A stretch of 64,000 bases of DNA from Salvia splendens (Eukaryota > Streptophyta > Magnoliopsida > Lamiales > Lamiaceae), in assembly GCF_004379255.2 (NCBI RefSeq), contig NC_056049.1:7936001-8000000 (forward strand), read 5' to 3'. This document shows positions 10,136 through 20,791 of this stretch, in pieces (position 1 is the first letter of the stretch; every line of letters starts with the position of its first letter). The notes beneath the pieces are model-generated. The model was not told the origin of the DNA, ran no database searches, and saw only the letters and a program-made list of their open reading frames with translations. The translations under genes were made by a program, and so were the position numbers.

Positions 10136-11670
10136 AGTGGAGACTGTTATACCATTGTGAGATAAAAAAAATAGAGTTCAATAAGATGTCCAGATAGACT
10201 CATTTTGATGTTTAATCTTTAGAGGTGCATAATATCACAATTCCATTAGATGACAAATGGAAAACAGGGCAATTGGTGACACATGGCAAAGATGATTCAA
10301 TGCAATGGAAAAAGTTGAGGACCGAGAAAAAAAGAAAGTACATCATAAAGAAAAAGATCAAAGGTTAGATGTATTAAACTACTCCAGATCTTTCAGTTAA
10401 GCACACATTATTTTGAATATTTATGTTTATTCTTTTCAGTTGCAAAAATCAAAATTCTATTAAAGATAAAAGATGTTGACAATGAAGATCAAAAGAAAAA
10501 AGGCGAAGACCAAAAAAAAGGAAAAGAACAGAAGATGGCAAATCATCAGAGGTGAGATATACTAAACTAAACTACAGAAACTTCATTATAGTATATGAAG
10601 ATTGACGTAGTAAAGTAGAGGAAAGTAGAGTTGCAATATAAGAACAAATAATAACTAAAGATACTGCATATATGATTAGGCAGAATAGTTGAGGAGTAGG
10701 ATAAATAGACAATGGAAGTAACATATACCAAAAGAAGGGAATTCTAAGATAGTGAGGAAGATATTGCAGGGTGAGGAAAAGAGAAGTACAAGAGTGTATT
10801 TATAGATGAGACCTTTCAAATAACACAAATAAATTATAATAAAAGAAAATCAGGTATTTAGTACTAACTTTCGAATAAAAAATACATGCAGGAAATATAA
10901 AATAAGTTAGTTAATAGAACTACTTAATATATATTCAATCAATGTGGATTTTTATGCATGCTCTATTAATTATAGGGCCCATTAATTGGGTCACCTGATA
11001 GCCTCATTAATGACTAATGACAGAAGAGCCACCTCTAATCTTCAAGAAGGAAGAGAGAGAAAGACTGCTGCAACCAATAAAAAAGGATACAGATACAGGC
11101 ACGCCTATAAGCCTCTTTATATTGTACACTCTACAATGTGGAAAAGAGAAAAGGAAGAAGAAAGAACACAAAATAGGTAACTACTTCCATTTATTAGCTT
11201 GAATAAATATATTATTGCCAGATTAACCAAGTAATTCATAATTTATTTTGTTTACAGTAAACCTTAACCAAATAACCAAATAACGCACATACCTTTAATA
11301 TTTCATAATCTACATTGTGGAAAAGAAAGAAGATGAAGAAGAATTTCCAATTATTTGGTAAGACATTTAGTTTAAACAGCTTTAAGAAGTATATTATATA
11401 GACTAACATAATCATCAACATCTGATTTGATCTGCAGGTTATATTAACAAATAATTACATTCAAGCTTGAAGACTTTAACATTACACACAAAACTGTGCA
11501 AAATAGAAGAGGAAGAAAGAGCAAAAAATAGGTAACAATATGAATGTATCCCACTTTAAGAACTATATTATTTTCAGATTAAGATACTAATCAACAAATG
11601 ATTACATTTACAGGATATCTGAATCTTAATCTTAATGGAAAAATATGCAAAACCAAAAACAGGTACTATT
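9541..11670 (+). repeat. Repeated exon-like, Lys/Glu-rich cassettes
   Basis: A set of diverged units recurs on the plus strand. Three share an acceptor-like start plus GTGCAGAATATTAC-type sequence (about 9555, 10220, 10438). Four more, at 11138, 11317, 11496 and about 11644 (spacing 179, 179, 148), share GTGGAAAAG followed by purine-rich sequence and a GGTAA-type donor-like end. Most later units are preceded by a pyrimidine tract and CAG (for example near 11258, 11437 and 11613). They resemble duplicated short exons plus intron-like spacers of about 70 bp. No protein family is recognised, and it may simply be a tandemly duplicated piece of a transposon. Confidence 0.45.
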
Positions 11671-12985
11671 CTTATTTATTAGATTTGCAAACTTGGATAT
11701 TGAAATCAGGACACTCAAAGAATATGAATTCAAGGTCTAGGTTCTTCAATTATATGATTTTAATGCACTACAGATCTATTACACATAACATTAAATGATA
11801 CATTTTTTATTATGCAGCTTGAAATTCGTAAATTATCACTGAGATACATGTATTAATCACCAGATTTGATACCAAAAATAATTCCATAGAATATATATAT
11901 ATATATCCTAGCAAAGTCCGTACTAATTAATTGTGTTCATCTTATATTGAATATATGCACATCCTACTGATTATATCTTTGCAATTTCTCTTATTCCAAC
12001 ATTCAACATTGAATACATTTTACATAGTTAGTATAAAAAAAAAGTTATAACATTTTTTCTTATTCAAATTTTTTAATGTTGTAAATATATGAAAACTAAT
12101 ATATCTTTTATACTTGTTCAGGTAAGTGAAGCATTGGAATTTGCAGAAGATACTTATCTCAATCACCTTTAAAAGGTGTGATATATTTGTGTTTTTTTAC
12201 AAAATAGGATTGGGGTTTAATAGTTCAAAAAATAGTGAACTGCACAAGCCAATCAAACTAAAGCTAAAAAAATTCAAATGACAAAAACAGGACAGCAGCA
12301 TTGGAACCATGAATGAATGACAGAAACAATATTCATAAAAAATGCAATAAAAAAACAAAAAAAGCAGAATTTCATTGTCCCGCCAAAATGCTGTCAGGTG
12401 GCAGTCCAAAAAACTCTCACTTTAGATATTGATAGATTCCCAAATACATTCGATTCAAAATAGTTAAATTTCAGGGTAGATTTATGTTTTAATTATGACA
12501 AATCGAAAATCGATTGGATTTTATTGACATACAGTTTTTATTTGTCATAAAGAGGCAATAATGATATTACTAATTACAAAGAGGCCAATAAATAGCCATC
12601 TTTTATCATATCGTATACACAAACTACCTCTCCAAAATTCAATGTAGAATCATCGAATCACACACATATATACTGATGCTGACAGTGGATACTAATGAAA
12701 AGATTAAATTCCAAAGTGAAAAGCATTAAAGAGTAGAACATGATAAAATGAGGATGTTTCTTTACAATTTGGATAATACTTTTCTTATTGATGCTCACCA
12801 ATTTTAGCCTCCTGAATTCCATTTAATTTTCTTATTGATGCTCACCAATTTAATTTTCTAGAAAAGTTGTTATTCCATTTACTTTTCATTTTTCCCACGC
12901 CCTTTTTATGTCATCTTAAATTTACTTGCTTTTCCACATTTGTTTTAAGGGCCTCTCAAGCTAGAAGAACAAGCCATTAGCTAGC
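11671..12985. other. AT-rich intergenic stretch upstream of the glucanase gene
   Basis: No gene was recognised. Small features are a short (AT)n run near 11895, a near-perfect palindrome at 12162-12182 (ATCACC...GGTGTGAT), and a 46-bp direct duplication of TTCTTATTGATGCTCACCAA at about 12782 and 12828. The last few hundred bases should include the promoter of the GH17 gene, but no clear TATA box was identified. Confidence 0.4.
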
Positions 12986-15040
12986 ATGGAAATACTAGTG
13001 TTGTTTCTTTTGGTCTCCACACTCTCAACTGCAGCTGCTGAAGGTACAAATTGCAACATCTTCTAATATACTCCTAGTATATAAAAACAAATATTTTCCA
13101 ATATTATACACGATTCTTAAATAACAAATTTGAAATTTTGTCAATTTTTTCAATCTTGGCGCCCAGTTACATGCGACAATATTATAAGCGCATGGCCGGA
13201 ACTAGGGTGGGCTCGAGCCACCCTCATTTTTAAAATATTGTATTTGTATAGACTATTAAATTTGACATTTTTTCTTGAAAAATTTATCTTGCACCCTTAC
13301 TACATGTGACAATATTATCACTGTATGATCGGATCTAGGGTGGGCTCGAGCCCCCCCTTTTGGGGTTTTCAAAACTCTTACATTTGAAATATTTTCATTA
13401 AAAAAAGTTGATCTTCACACCTTTATAAAGGGATAATAGTCGGTTTAGCCCCTCCACACAAGAATTCTTGATCAATCACAGCATTAACAAAACGGTCTCT
13501 CTTTGACAGACGTGTTTGTGGGCGTCAACATCGGAGCAAATACCTCGTCGATGCTACACCCGACGGATGTGGCGGCTCTCCTCGAGTCCCACCAAATCAA
13601 CCACGTTCACCTCTACGACGCGGACCCCGCCATGCTCCTAGCGCTTGCAAACACAAGCATCGCAGTCTCAGTCTCCGTCCCCAACGACGAAATCCCCGAC
13701 ATATCCCAATCCAACTCCACCGCCGCAAAATGGCTCTCCCAAAACGTCCTACCACACTACCCTCACACAAACATCACAACTATCTGCATCGGCACCGACG
13801 CCGCCCTAAACGCCCCTTCTCCCCAACGCCCTCAAGCACGTGCACTCTGCTCTCTCATCCGCAAATCTCGAAAAACAGATCAAAATATCAGCACCCCTCC
13901 CCTACACAACCATCCTCAACCCCTTCCCTCCCTCCCAAGCCCACTTCAATAAATCCCTAAACCCAATCCTCATCCCCCTCCTCAAATTCCTTCAATCCAC
14001 AAACTCCCACTTCATGATCTCCATATACCCCTACCTCGAACACGCGCGATCCAACGCCTCGGTCTCGTTAGACTACGCGCTTTTCAAGCCTCTCCCGCCA
14101 AACAAACAAGCCGTCGATGCAAACACTAGCCTCCGCTATGACAACGCATTCGACGCGATGGTGGACGCCGCCTACTCTGCGATGGCTAGCCTCAACTTCA
14201 GTGACGTCCCTATTACCGCGGCAGAGACTGGCTGGCCGTCGTCCCAAGGCGGCCGGGACGCTGATGCCACGTCAGACAATGCGAGGACCTACAATACGAA
14301 TCTAGTCCAGCATTTGATGAAGAACAAAAGTGGGACCCCCGGGCATCCCGGTGTCGCGGTCAGCGCCTACATCTACGAGCTCTACGACCTAGCTTCCAAA
14401 CCCGAATCACAGAATTGGGGATTGTTTGAAGCAAATGGAGAAGCTGTTTATACCATGGAATTCGTGGGCTCGAATGAGACATACTGCGCGGCCAAAGCGG
14501 GGGCCGATGAGGAGGACGTGCAGGCGGCGCTGGACTGGGCGTGTGGGGCAGGGGGGGTAGACTGCTCGGCGCTGATGGAGGGGCAGCCCTGCTTTGAGCC
14601 GGACACGCTGTCCGCGCACGCCACGTATGCTTTCGACTCGTATTATCAGGCGATGGGGAGGGCTGAGGGGAGCTGCGACTTCAATGGAGTGGCCACCATC
14701 ACTTCCACAACTCCCAGTAAAATCATACTACTACAAATTAATTTTTTTTAGCAAGATAGTAATTAATTATTATCCTAATCGTTGATGCAGGTCATGGTTC
14801 CTGCATAGTTTCTGAAGCTGCCAGGTTTGTATAACTAGTAATCTTCGGATTTAAAAGGTTCATTTGGTTGAATGAATAATTTGTTTGTGCAGTGATAAAA
14901 ATGGGAGTAGGGTTAACAGCACAGCTCCGGCGGCGGCTATGGATTCGGAGAGCTCTTACTCTTCTGCTAGCTTGGCGAATTATGGTTATGCGTTTTCAGC
15001 TACTAGATTTGCGGTTGGATTTATTGCTCTTCTGTTTTGA
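12986..15040 (+). pseudogene. GPI-anchored GH17 glucan endo-1,3-beta-glucosidase with X8 domain, frameshifted
   Basis: Four exons: 12986-13043, 13510-14716, 14791-14824 and 14893-15040. Exon 1 gives a signal peptide (MEILVLFLLVSTLSTAAAE). Exon 2 gives the GH17 barrel (VGVNIGANTS, NHVHLYDADPAML, and the nucleophile motif AAETGWPSSQGG). An X8/CBM43 domain follows with its Cys-rich pattern (YCAAKAGADEEDVQAALDWAC, split by Cys spacing). Exons 3-4 add a Ser-rich linker and a hydrophobic tail (RFAVGFIALLF, then stop) typical of GPI attachment. Such enzymes cut callose at cell walls and plasmodesmata. Two oddities stand out. The frame shifts between 13812 and 13820, equal to loss of two bases against the family. 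The usual catalytic VG(N/S)E motif reads IGTD. Intron 1 (13044-13509) contains a diverged ~132-bp duplication (ATGYGACAATATTAT at 13171 and 13303). Without the shift this would be a normal-length family member. Confidence 0.85.
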
Positions 15041-15964
15041 GGATTTAGTAGTGAAGTTACGTAGAGAGGTGATGCAAAGATACTGTGGTTTTATTTTAAG
15101 ATTGATTGATTTTGTGGGAATAAAAGTTGTAATTTCAATTTCTGTTTGTGAAATCTCAACGGGCTTTTTACTATCGTTTCATTAGAGAATGAACTATACG
15201 ATGAATGTAAAGAAATTAGAAGGTACTGTACTAATATATTCTACTCTGCTTTTTTCTTTATTTCATTAGAAAAGGAATGATTCTAGTTAATGTTTCTATT
15301 TTCATGGCATTCACGTTTGCTTTGACTATTATAATTTATGGAGTTCAATTTCTTGTTTTTGGTTTGCTTTTTTAGGTAATTCAAGTTTTCTCTTTTTTTA
15401 AACAACCTACTCTTGTTTTGTAACATGCCAAATTTGAGTAGTTAGCATAACTAAAAGAATGACCTTTAATTAGGCGGGCCAGAGCAATTAATGTGGGCCT
15501 TGCAGAAATGTTAAGAGGCAAACCAAAATGATAGAAATAGATTGTATTGATGCATTTAATCTTCCTAAGGCAAACTGTATGCTTTTCAATGGAGTTCGAT
15601 AAAGTTCGTGTCTTGTACTGCTTCACAAATAAATAGGTATAGTGTGGCTAAGGACTAATTAGTTTTAGATTTGTTACCTCTTATGTCTATAATATTTTTG
15701 CCATTTTATAGATATTTTGAATTTCCATAAAAACAATTGATAGAGTGTACATAGGAATAAGAGTCGCAATTTAAATGCGTGATGAATATTGCAAGTTATT
15801 TAAAAACTTTCATGTACAAAGTCATAGTCATAGTCACTCATAGAAAGAATATGATTTATATTTGGGGTGTATGGAATAAAATGGTCGATTTATCATTATT
15901 TGTATTGGTGGAAAATTATAAAAAATGTGAAATTTGGTCAAGTTATTTTGTCCCACAATTTTGA
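15041..15964. other. Intergenic, 3' flank of the glucanase gene
   Basis: The first ~200 bases are probably 3' UTR, with several AATAAA-like stretches (for example AATAAAAG near 15119). Nothing else was recognised; the short ORFs on both strands match no family I know. Confidence 0.4.
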
Positions 15965-15965
15965 C

Positions 15966-16634
15966 TCACTCCGTCCTCAAAGAATATGCACTTTAGGTAC
16001 GACACGAGTTTTAATGCCAGATTGGTAAAGTAAGAGAGAAGTAGAGAGAAAAAATAATTAAGAGCATCTCCAATGGCGGACGTCCGGTCCGACATCCGCG
16101 ACGGGCGACCGGGACGTCCGCCATTGTGGCGTGGCAAGTCGGATACAGACGTCCCGTAAGGACGTCGGATGTCCTCGGACGTGCGGGCGACGAGCGGGTG
16201 GACGTCCGCCATTGTGGCGTGGGTCGGACGTCCGATATTAATTTTTTTTTTTAAAACTCTATATATATGTAAATTTTTCCCGTTCGTATTCGTGTGAAAT
16301 TTTATTTCCGTAAACGTAAATTGCTTTATTTGTGAATTTGTGATTTTTTTTATTGCGGGAAGTCCTAGTGGGAAGGGCGGATTGTGCAGGAGAAGTCCTT
16401 GTGACGTGGCAGTGGGATGGGAAGTCCTAGTGACGTGGCAGGAAGTGTTTTTGAGAAGTCCTAGTGGATGTCCGAGTGGAACATCCGGGCATTGGAGATG
16501 CTCTAAAGTATTGTTAGTGAGGAATGAGTCCCACCACATCAGAGAGAAAATAATTTTTAAAATTGAAAAGTGCACATTTTTGTGGAACTGACTAAAAAGG
16601 AAAGAGTGCATATTCTTATGTGACGGATGGAGTA
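15966..16634. mobile_element. Stowaway-like MITE interrupted by a second MITE
   Basis: The left end reads CACTCCGTCCTCAAAGAATA and the right end is its inverted partner (AGAATATGCAC... when reversed; GGATGGAGTATT on the plus strand, 16625-16636). The GTCC-type ends are those of Stowaway/Tc1-mariner MITEs. Without the inner insert (16062-16503) the element would be about 225 bp. The exact outer ends are uncertain by a few bases. Confidence 0.6.
16062..16503. mobile_element. PIF/Harbinger-type MITE
   Basis: Inverted ends GAGCATCTCCAATG (16062) and CATTGGAGATGCTC (ending 16503) are flanked on both sides by TAA (16059-16061 and 16504-16506), the 3-bp target duplication of PIF/Harbinger elements. 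The 442-bp interior is GC-rich relative to the flanks, with many GACGTCC words, and has no coding capacity. The ends resemble those of the coding Harbinger element at 58312-60263. Confidence 0.82.
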
Positions 16635-18459
16635 TTAGCCTATGGCATAAAGAGTACTATAAATGAACGATTGAAACGGGCTTGCAAAAAATGGACTCAT
16701 TCGAATCTAAAAAAAGCCCAAACCCAATTCTCATTAAAAACCCTAATTATTGTCCACGTCTCCCACTGCCCAATATAAAATGCTCATTTCCAATATAAAA
16801 TGCTCATTTCCTCAGCTTATCTTTCATGGATTTCTTTTTATTTTCCTCAATAGTTTGCATCTTCTACGATTTTCTCTGATTTAGAATAAATTCACAGAGA
16901 TCCTTCGAAAAGATGCCATATAATCGATACCTATGGACTCGCAGTTCCAATTTTCGCAGTGGTTCCTTCGTTTTCTCGTTAGGTTCCACATTGAGGATTT
17001 CTTTCAAATCATTTTCCTGCTTTTTTATTTTATTTTATTTTATTTTGGTTTTGGAATTGGCTCGATGATGATTCACTTGCTTTAACCACACCGAAGAGAG
17101 GCTGGTTGGTCTGCACATTTTCGATTTGATTTTAGTCAAAAGGAAATTTCTGCCGTTTCACTTTGGATCTGATTGGCGGCGGCTTTATGAATCTTTTATC
17201 TATTGATTTAAGATGAGAGCTCTATCGATCTGTTTAAAGTGGGAGGGCAGATCTTTGTGATGAACTACTTCCTTTCGATTATAATCTTATCGGAATTACC
17301 GATCAGTTTTCTGATGTGGAAAAACCGTGGCCTTTTACTGAGAGCTTGCTTTTAAATTGTTACTCTCTATTATTTTGAGTGTTGCCTTCTTGTTTTGATA
17401 TGCTTTCCTTTGGATTTGTTTGCCTCTATTTCTTAAGTTTATTCTTTTTTTTGTGGAGTGAGCTTCTATTACTTAATTTTATGGTGAGCATACATTCAAA
17501 GTAGCTACAATTGTTAATATATTTACCAGCTAACCTTTCAAATAAGTATGTGTAATGCTATAAAATTTACAATATGTCACATTTGCTAGCTCATTCCCAA
17601 TTCGATCAATTGAACAATTAGGCAACAAGGCCTTAATTTACAAAACCATTTGCTGTTAACATTGAAAAATAATTAGTAAATCCACTATCTGCACTAATAA
17701 AATAAACAGGAAATTATGTCAAACCATTAAATTTACATGAAGTGATACCCCAAATTCTTGAAACAGCTCTTACGAGATGCACAGTTTGTTAGCTAACCTT
17801 ACTGTAAAGGAAAATAGTCTATGGAAACGCAATACTAGAAACCAATTAGTTTGATTTGTTTCCAACATGGGATGAACTGATTATTCACATGGTAGATGGA
17901 AGAGTAATGTCTTTTTTTTTAATGAAAAATGAAATGGTGATTCATGATTGAGCACAGCTAAGTTGGGAAACAAAAGGACAAAAAGATTGATATTTTGGTT
18001 ACATGATGGACTTGTTAAATACTACTTATATGTTGGGTTTTTGGACCAATATATCAAACGGGTGTCATGTCAATTTTTGCAAAAAATAGTCAAGGGGGTG
18101 CTTCCGGTTAAGCCACTTGTGGAAGATGTGAAAGAACATGAGTATATTTTTTTTGGGATGTTTTCAGTGAGGGGGGAAGCTCCAGATTCGATGCCTTCCT
18201 TTTCTCATTCCGGCGCGATTATATTCCAAAATCAACATGAAACTAGTTATTCAATCGAATGAAAGTTACGTTCTTTGGATCGATACAAAGCTATTGAAAG
18301 ATGGGGGTCATGTTGTCATACTTAATCCACTCTTCCTATTATATTTATTTCTAGATAAATGTATTTCAATCAAATGAGATTTAATATGTATATAATTTAT
18401 AGTATGCTTAAAATTAAGCTGATAATTTGTATATTTGATTTATGGGTCATGTTAAAATG
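16635..18459. other. Intergenic stretch, possible decayed gene leader
   Basis: A telo-box-like AAACCCTAA (about 16738) and a pyrimidine-rich leader with a direct duplication of CAATATAAAATGCTCATTTC (16772 and 16792) look like a plant 5' UTR/promoter. No coding sequence I can identify follows. An ORF of 104 codons at 17948-18262 is unrecognised. Confidence 0.35.
17948..18262 (+). CDS. Unrecognised 104-codon ORF
   Basis: The reading frame is longer than expected for this AT-rich stretch and contains a mixed-composition segment (KGVLPVKPLVEDVKEHEY). No family was recognised, no splice partners were found, and codon use gives no support. It could be a fragment of a gene or organelle insertion, or chance. 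Confidence 0.15.
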   Translation: MSTAKLGNKRTKRLIFWLHDGLVKYYLYVGFLDQYIKRVSCQFLQKIVKGVLPVKPLVEDVKEHEYIFFGMFSVRGEAPDSMPSFSHSGAIIFQNQHETSYSIE

Positions 18460-19417
18460 CATTAACTGCCACATTTACTTTTCTGCACTTGTTTTGTAAA
18501 AATGATACTCCCTCTGTCCCACGTTACTTGAGTCGTATTCCTTTTTGGATTGTCCCAAATTACTTGAGTCATTTCCTTTTTAGGTAAAAATTAGGAAATT
18601 TTAATAAATAATTAGCTCTAATTAATCTAGCCCTTATTGTAATTAACTAATTAATCTCACCCACCCACCACTCACCCGTAACATTCATTTTTCACCTCCT
18701 TTCTCACTCTTCACTCATCCTCTCCAGTTTCTCTCTCTATTCCAATATTGAATCCCTAAATTTCACCTCATCTATGCTAAAAATCTCTACATTGCAGAGG
18801 TGAACTCCTATTTTTCACATCCATCTTCGCGACTCTCTATGGCTGAGAGGTGAAACTCTAAATTTTCATTGGGTTCTCTCTTTATTCTCTCCCTTCCGCC
18901 TACTCTGCCCTCTTGGTTCTCTCGGATCTACCATGCTCGGCCCGGCTAGAGGATTTGTCAGGGTGGATGGATTAATTCGTGTCTCCCACGCACGCCGATT
19001 ATAAAAAATTGCATCTAGACGTTTGGTGGTATTTTTGGTGAGATTCTAAAAATTTGGTGAGATTCTAAAAATTTGCAACTAGACTTGTGGTGAAATCTTT
19101 AAAATCCAGCATAGATTGACATAATTGTTGGGATGGATACTAGTGTTAGATTTTGTTTGGTTATGTTCTTATGTTATTTGTGCTTGGATTGGATTATGTT
19201 ATAAGCTTGGGTAGAATTGTGCATTCATCACAAATCTGCATTCCTTAAATTGGGTAGAACTGTGCTTGCATTCCTTACAAAAAGAGCATCAAGCTTCTTT
19301 ACAAAAACCAATATGCATTCATCACAAATCTGCATCTTTGCAAAATACCATATGCATGTTTTAAAAAAACCATTATATCTCCTTTCTAAAACAACTCCAA
19401 AAAGCTCATCTGCCTCA

Positions 19418-20471
19418 TTAAACTTCAATACCCAAAGCTCTGGCAATCATTTCAAGTCCATCAATGCATCCATGGTCTTTCAAATATGAAATGCATTCAA
19501 TGGCAAGCTCCTTTGGGACTTCTAAGTTATGAGGGAGTTGTGCTACTCTTCTTAAAGCTTCCTTTCCCATATGGGGAAGTTTGTAGCTGTTATGTCCTCT
19601 AGCCTTCATGATCTCAACCATGCAACCTTGTAGTGATAGAAACACATTGTCTAATGTTACAGCAGACAGGTCCTCAAATGATTTCTCAACCGCCTTAACC
19701 AAATCATCAAGTGTCTTGCATGCAGTCTGCAATTGTAGTGATTGTATTGCTCTAAACCATCCTAAATCATTCACATTAGTGTCGGGTGAGTTTGGAGGTT
19801 GCTGCACAAGTTTCATAGTGAAACCATTTTGATTTGCAGCAGCCCTAAAATCAGGATCATCGTCCAGAATGTGTGGCTTTGCATTGTCTTGTTGGATATA
19901 TATGCACTTACTTGCACCTTCTGGCCATTTTTCAATTATTGCTGGTATGATCTGAATGCATGCATAACATTAGTCTATCATTAAGATATTGATCAAATGC
20001 ATGTATGTAGTGCGAAAATTAAAGGCATAAAAGTAATGCACATAGTATTACCTTATTGATCAAGATTTCCTTCGTCACAGCCTTTGTTATGCTTTCGATA
20101 GGCTTAGTCTCTATAGTTCTTGCACTTCTATTTTTGCTTTTTCTCTTGGCTGGAACTTGTTTTGTGAAAGGAAAAATTCCAATCTTTCCGTCAAACAAAA
20201 CCTCTCCATTTTCTGAAATTAGTGGTCTAGTAACAGCACACATGAACATAATTTTTGAAATGAACTTTTTGTTTTGACATGTCCTATGTGGCTCAACCTC
20301 TCCCGGTGCCAAGTAATATCGTTGAGATCCTTTCGTAATATAGAACCATTTTTCATCTATGTGGACAGTGTTGTGCATGTTCCTAAACTTGATTGTGTTT
20401 AATGGAATACTACTATAATATGCATATAGGATTTTTTCTTCTCTCTTGAATTCACATTGGCCCTTTGAAAT
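19418..20471 (-). pseudogene. Mariner transposase, catalytic C-terminal part
   Basis: Minus-strand exons of about 20471-20052 and 19951-19418 are joined by a GT..AG intron (20051-19952). Visible motifs are VHIDEKWFYIT (first catalytic Asp), IQQDNAKPHI (second Asp, about 19890) and QPPNSPDTNVNDLGWF (third Asp, about 19785). These are the DD39D triad of plant mariner transposases, followed by the family's conserved C-terminus (NVFLSLQGCMVEIMK...HMGKEALRR). I see no stop or frameshift in this part. Its only obvious defect is separation from the DNA-binding N-terminus by the LINE. Confidence 0.9.
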
Positions 20472-20791
20472 TTCAAAATCCGATTTCGCCTTTTTTTTTC
20501 GCGTTTTTTGTTCTTGTTTTTTCCTTTCATCTTCTCCGTTTGAGTCTTAGAAGTTGTTCTACCGTTTTAGTTTTAATCATCGTCGTGTTTTTGGTCGTTT
20601 TCCGGCCACTTTTTATTTTCGTCTCTTTCTCTCTCTAGAACCCCGTCATCTTCTTCGTCTGTTTACGGCGGATCTAGCCGCCTCTTCGTCGTTTTGAGTC
20701 TAGTCGTGGTGTTGGTGAGGTCCAAGGAGTCTTTATACCGAATCTGAGCTGTTTTGGTTGAGGTCGGAAAAGCTTCGCCATTTCGTCGTCA

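Noticed and set aside
5753..12985. Calling the whole region a Helitron
   Set aside because: There is an RPA-like pseudogene, but no Rep/helicase and no convincing TC start or CTRR end with a hairpin were seen. The palindrome at 12162-12182 is not followed by CTRR.
20019..20277. Plus-strand hydrophobic ORF (73 codons) over the mariner transposase
   Set aside because: It is antisense to the VHIDEKWFYIT-containing transposase exon, which has clear family support.
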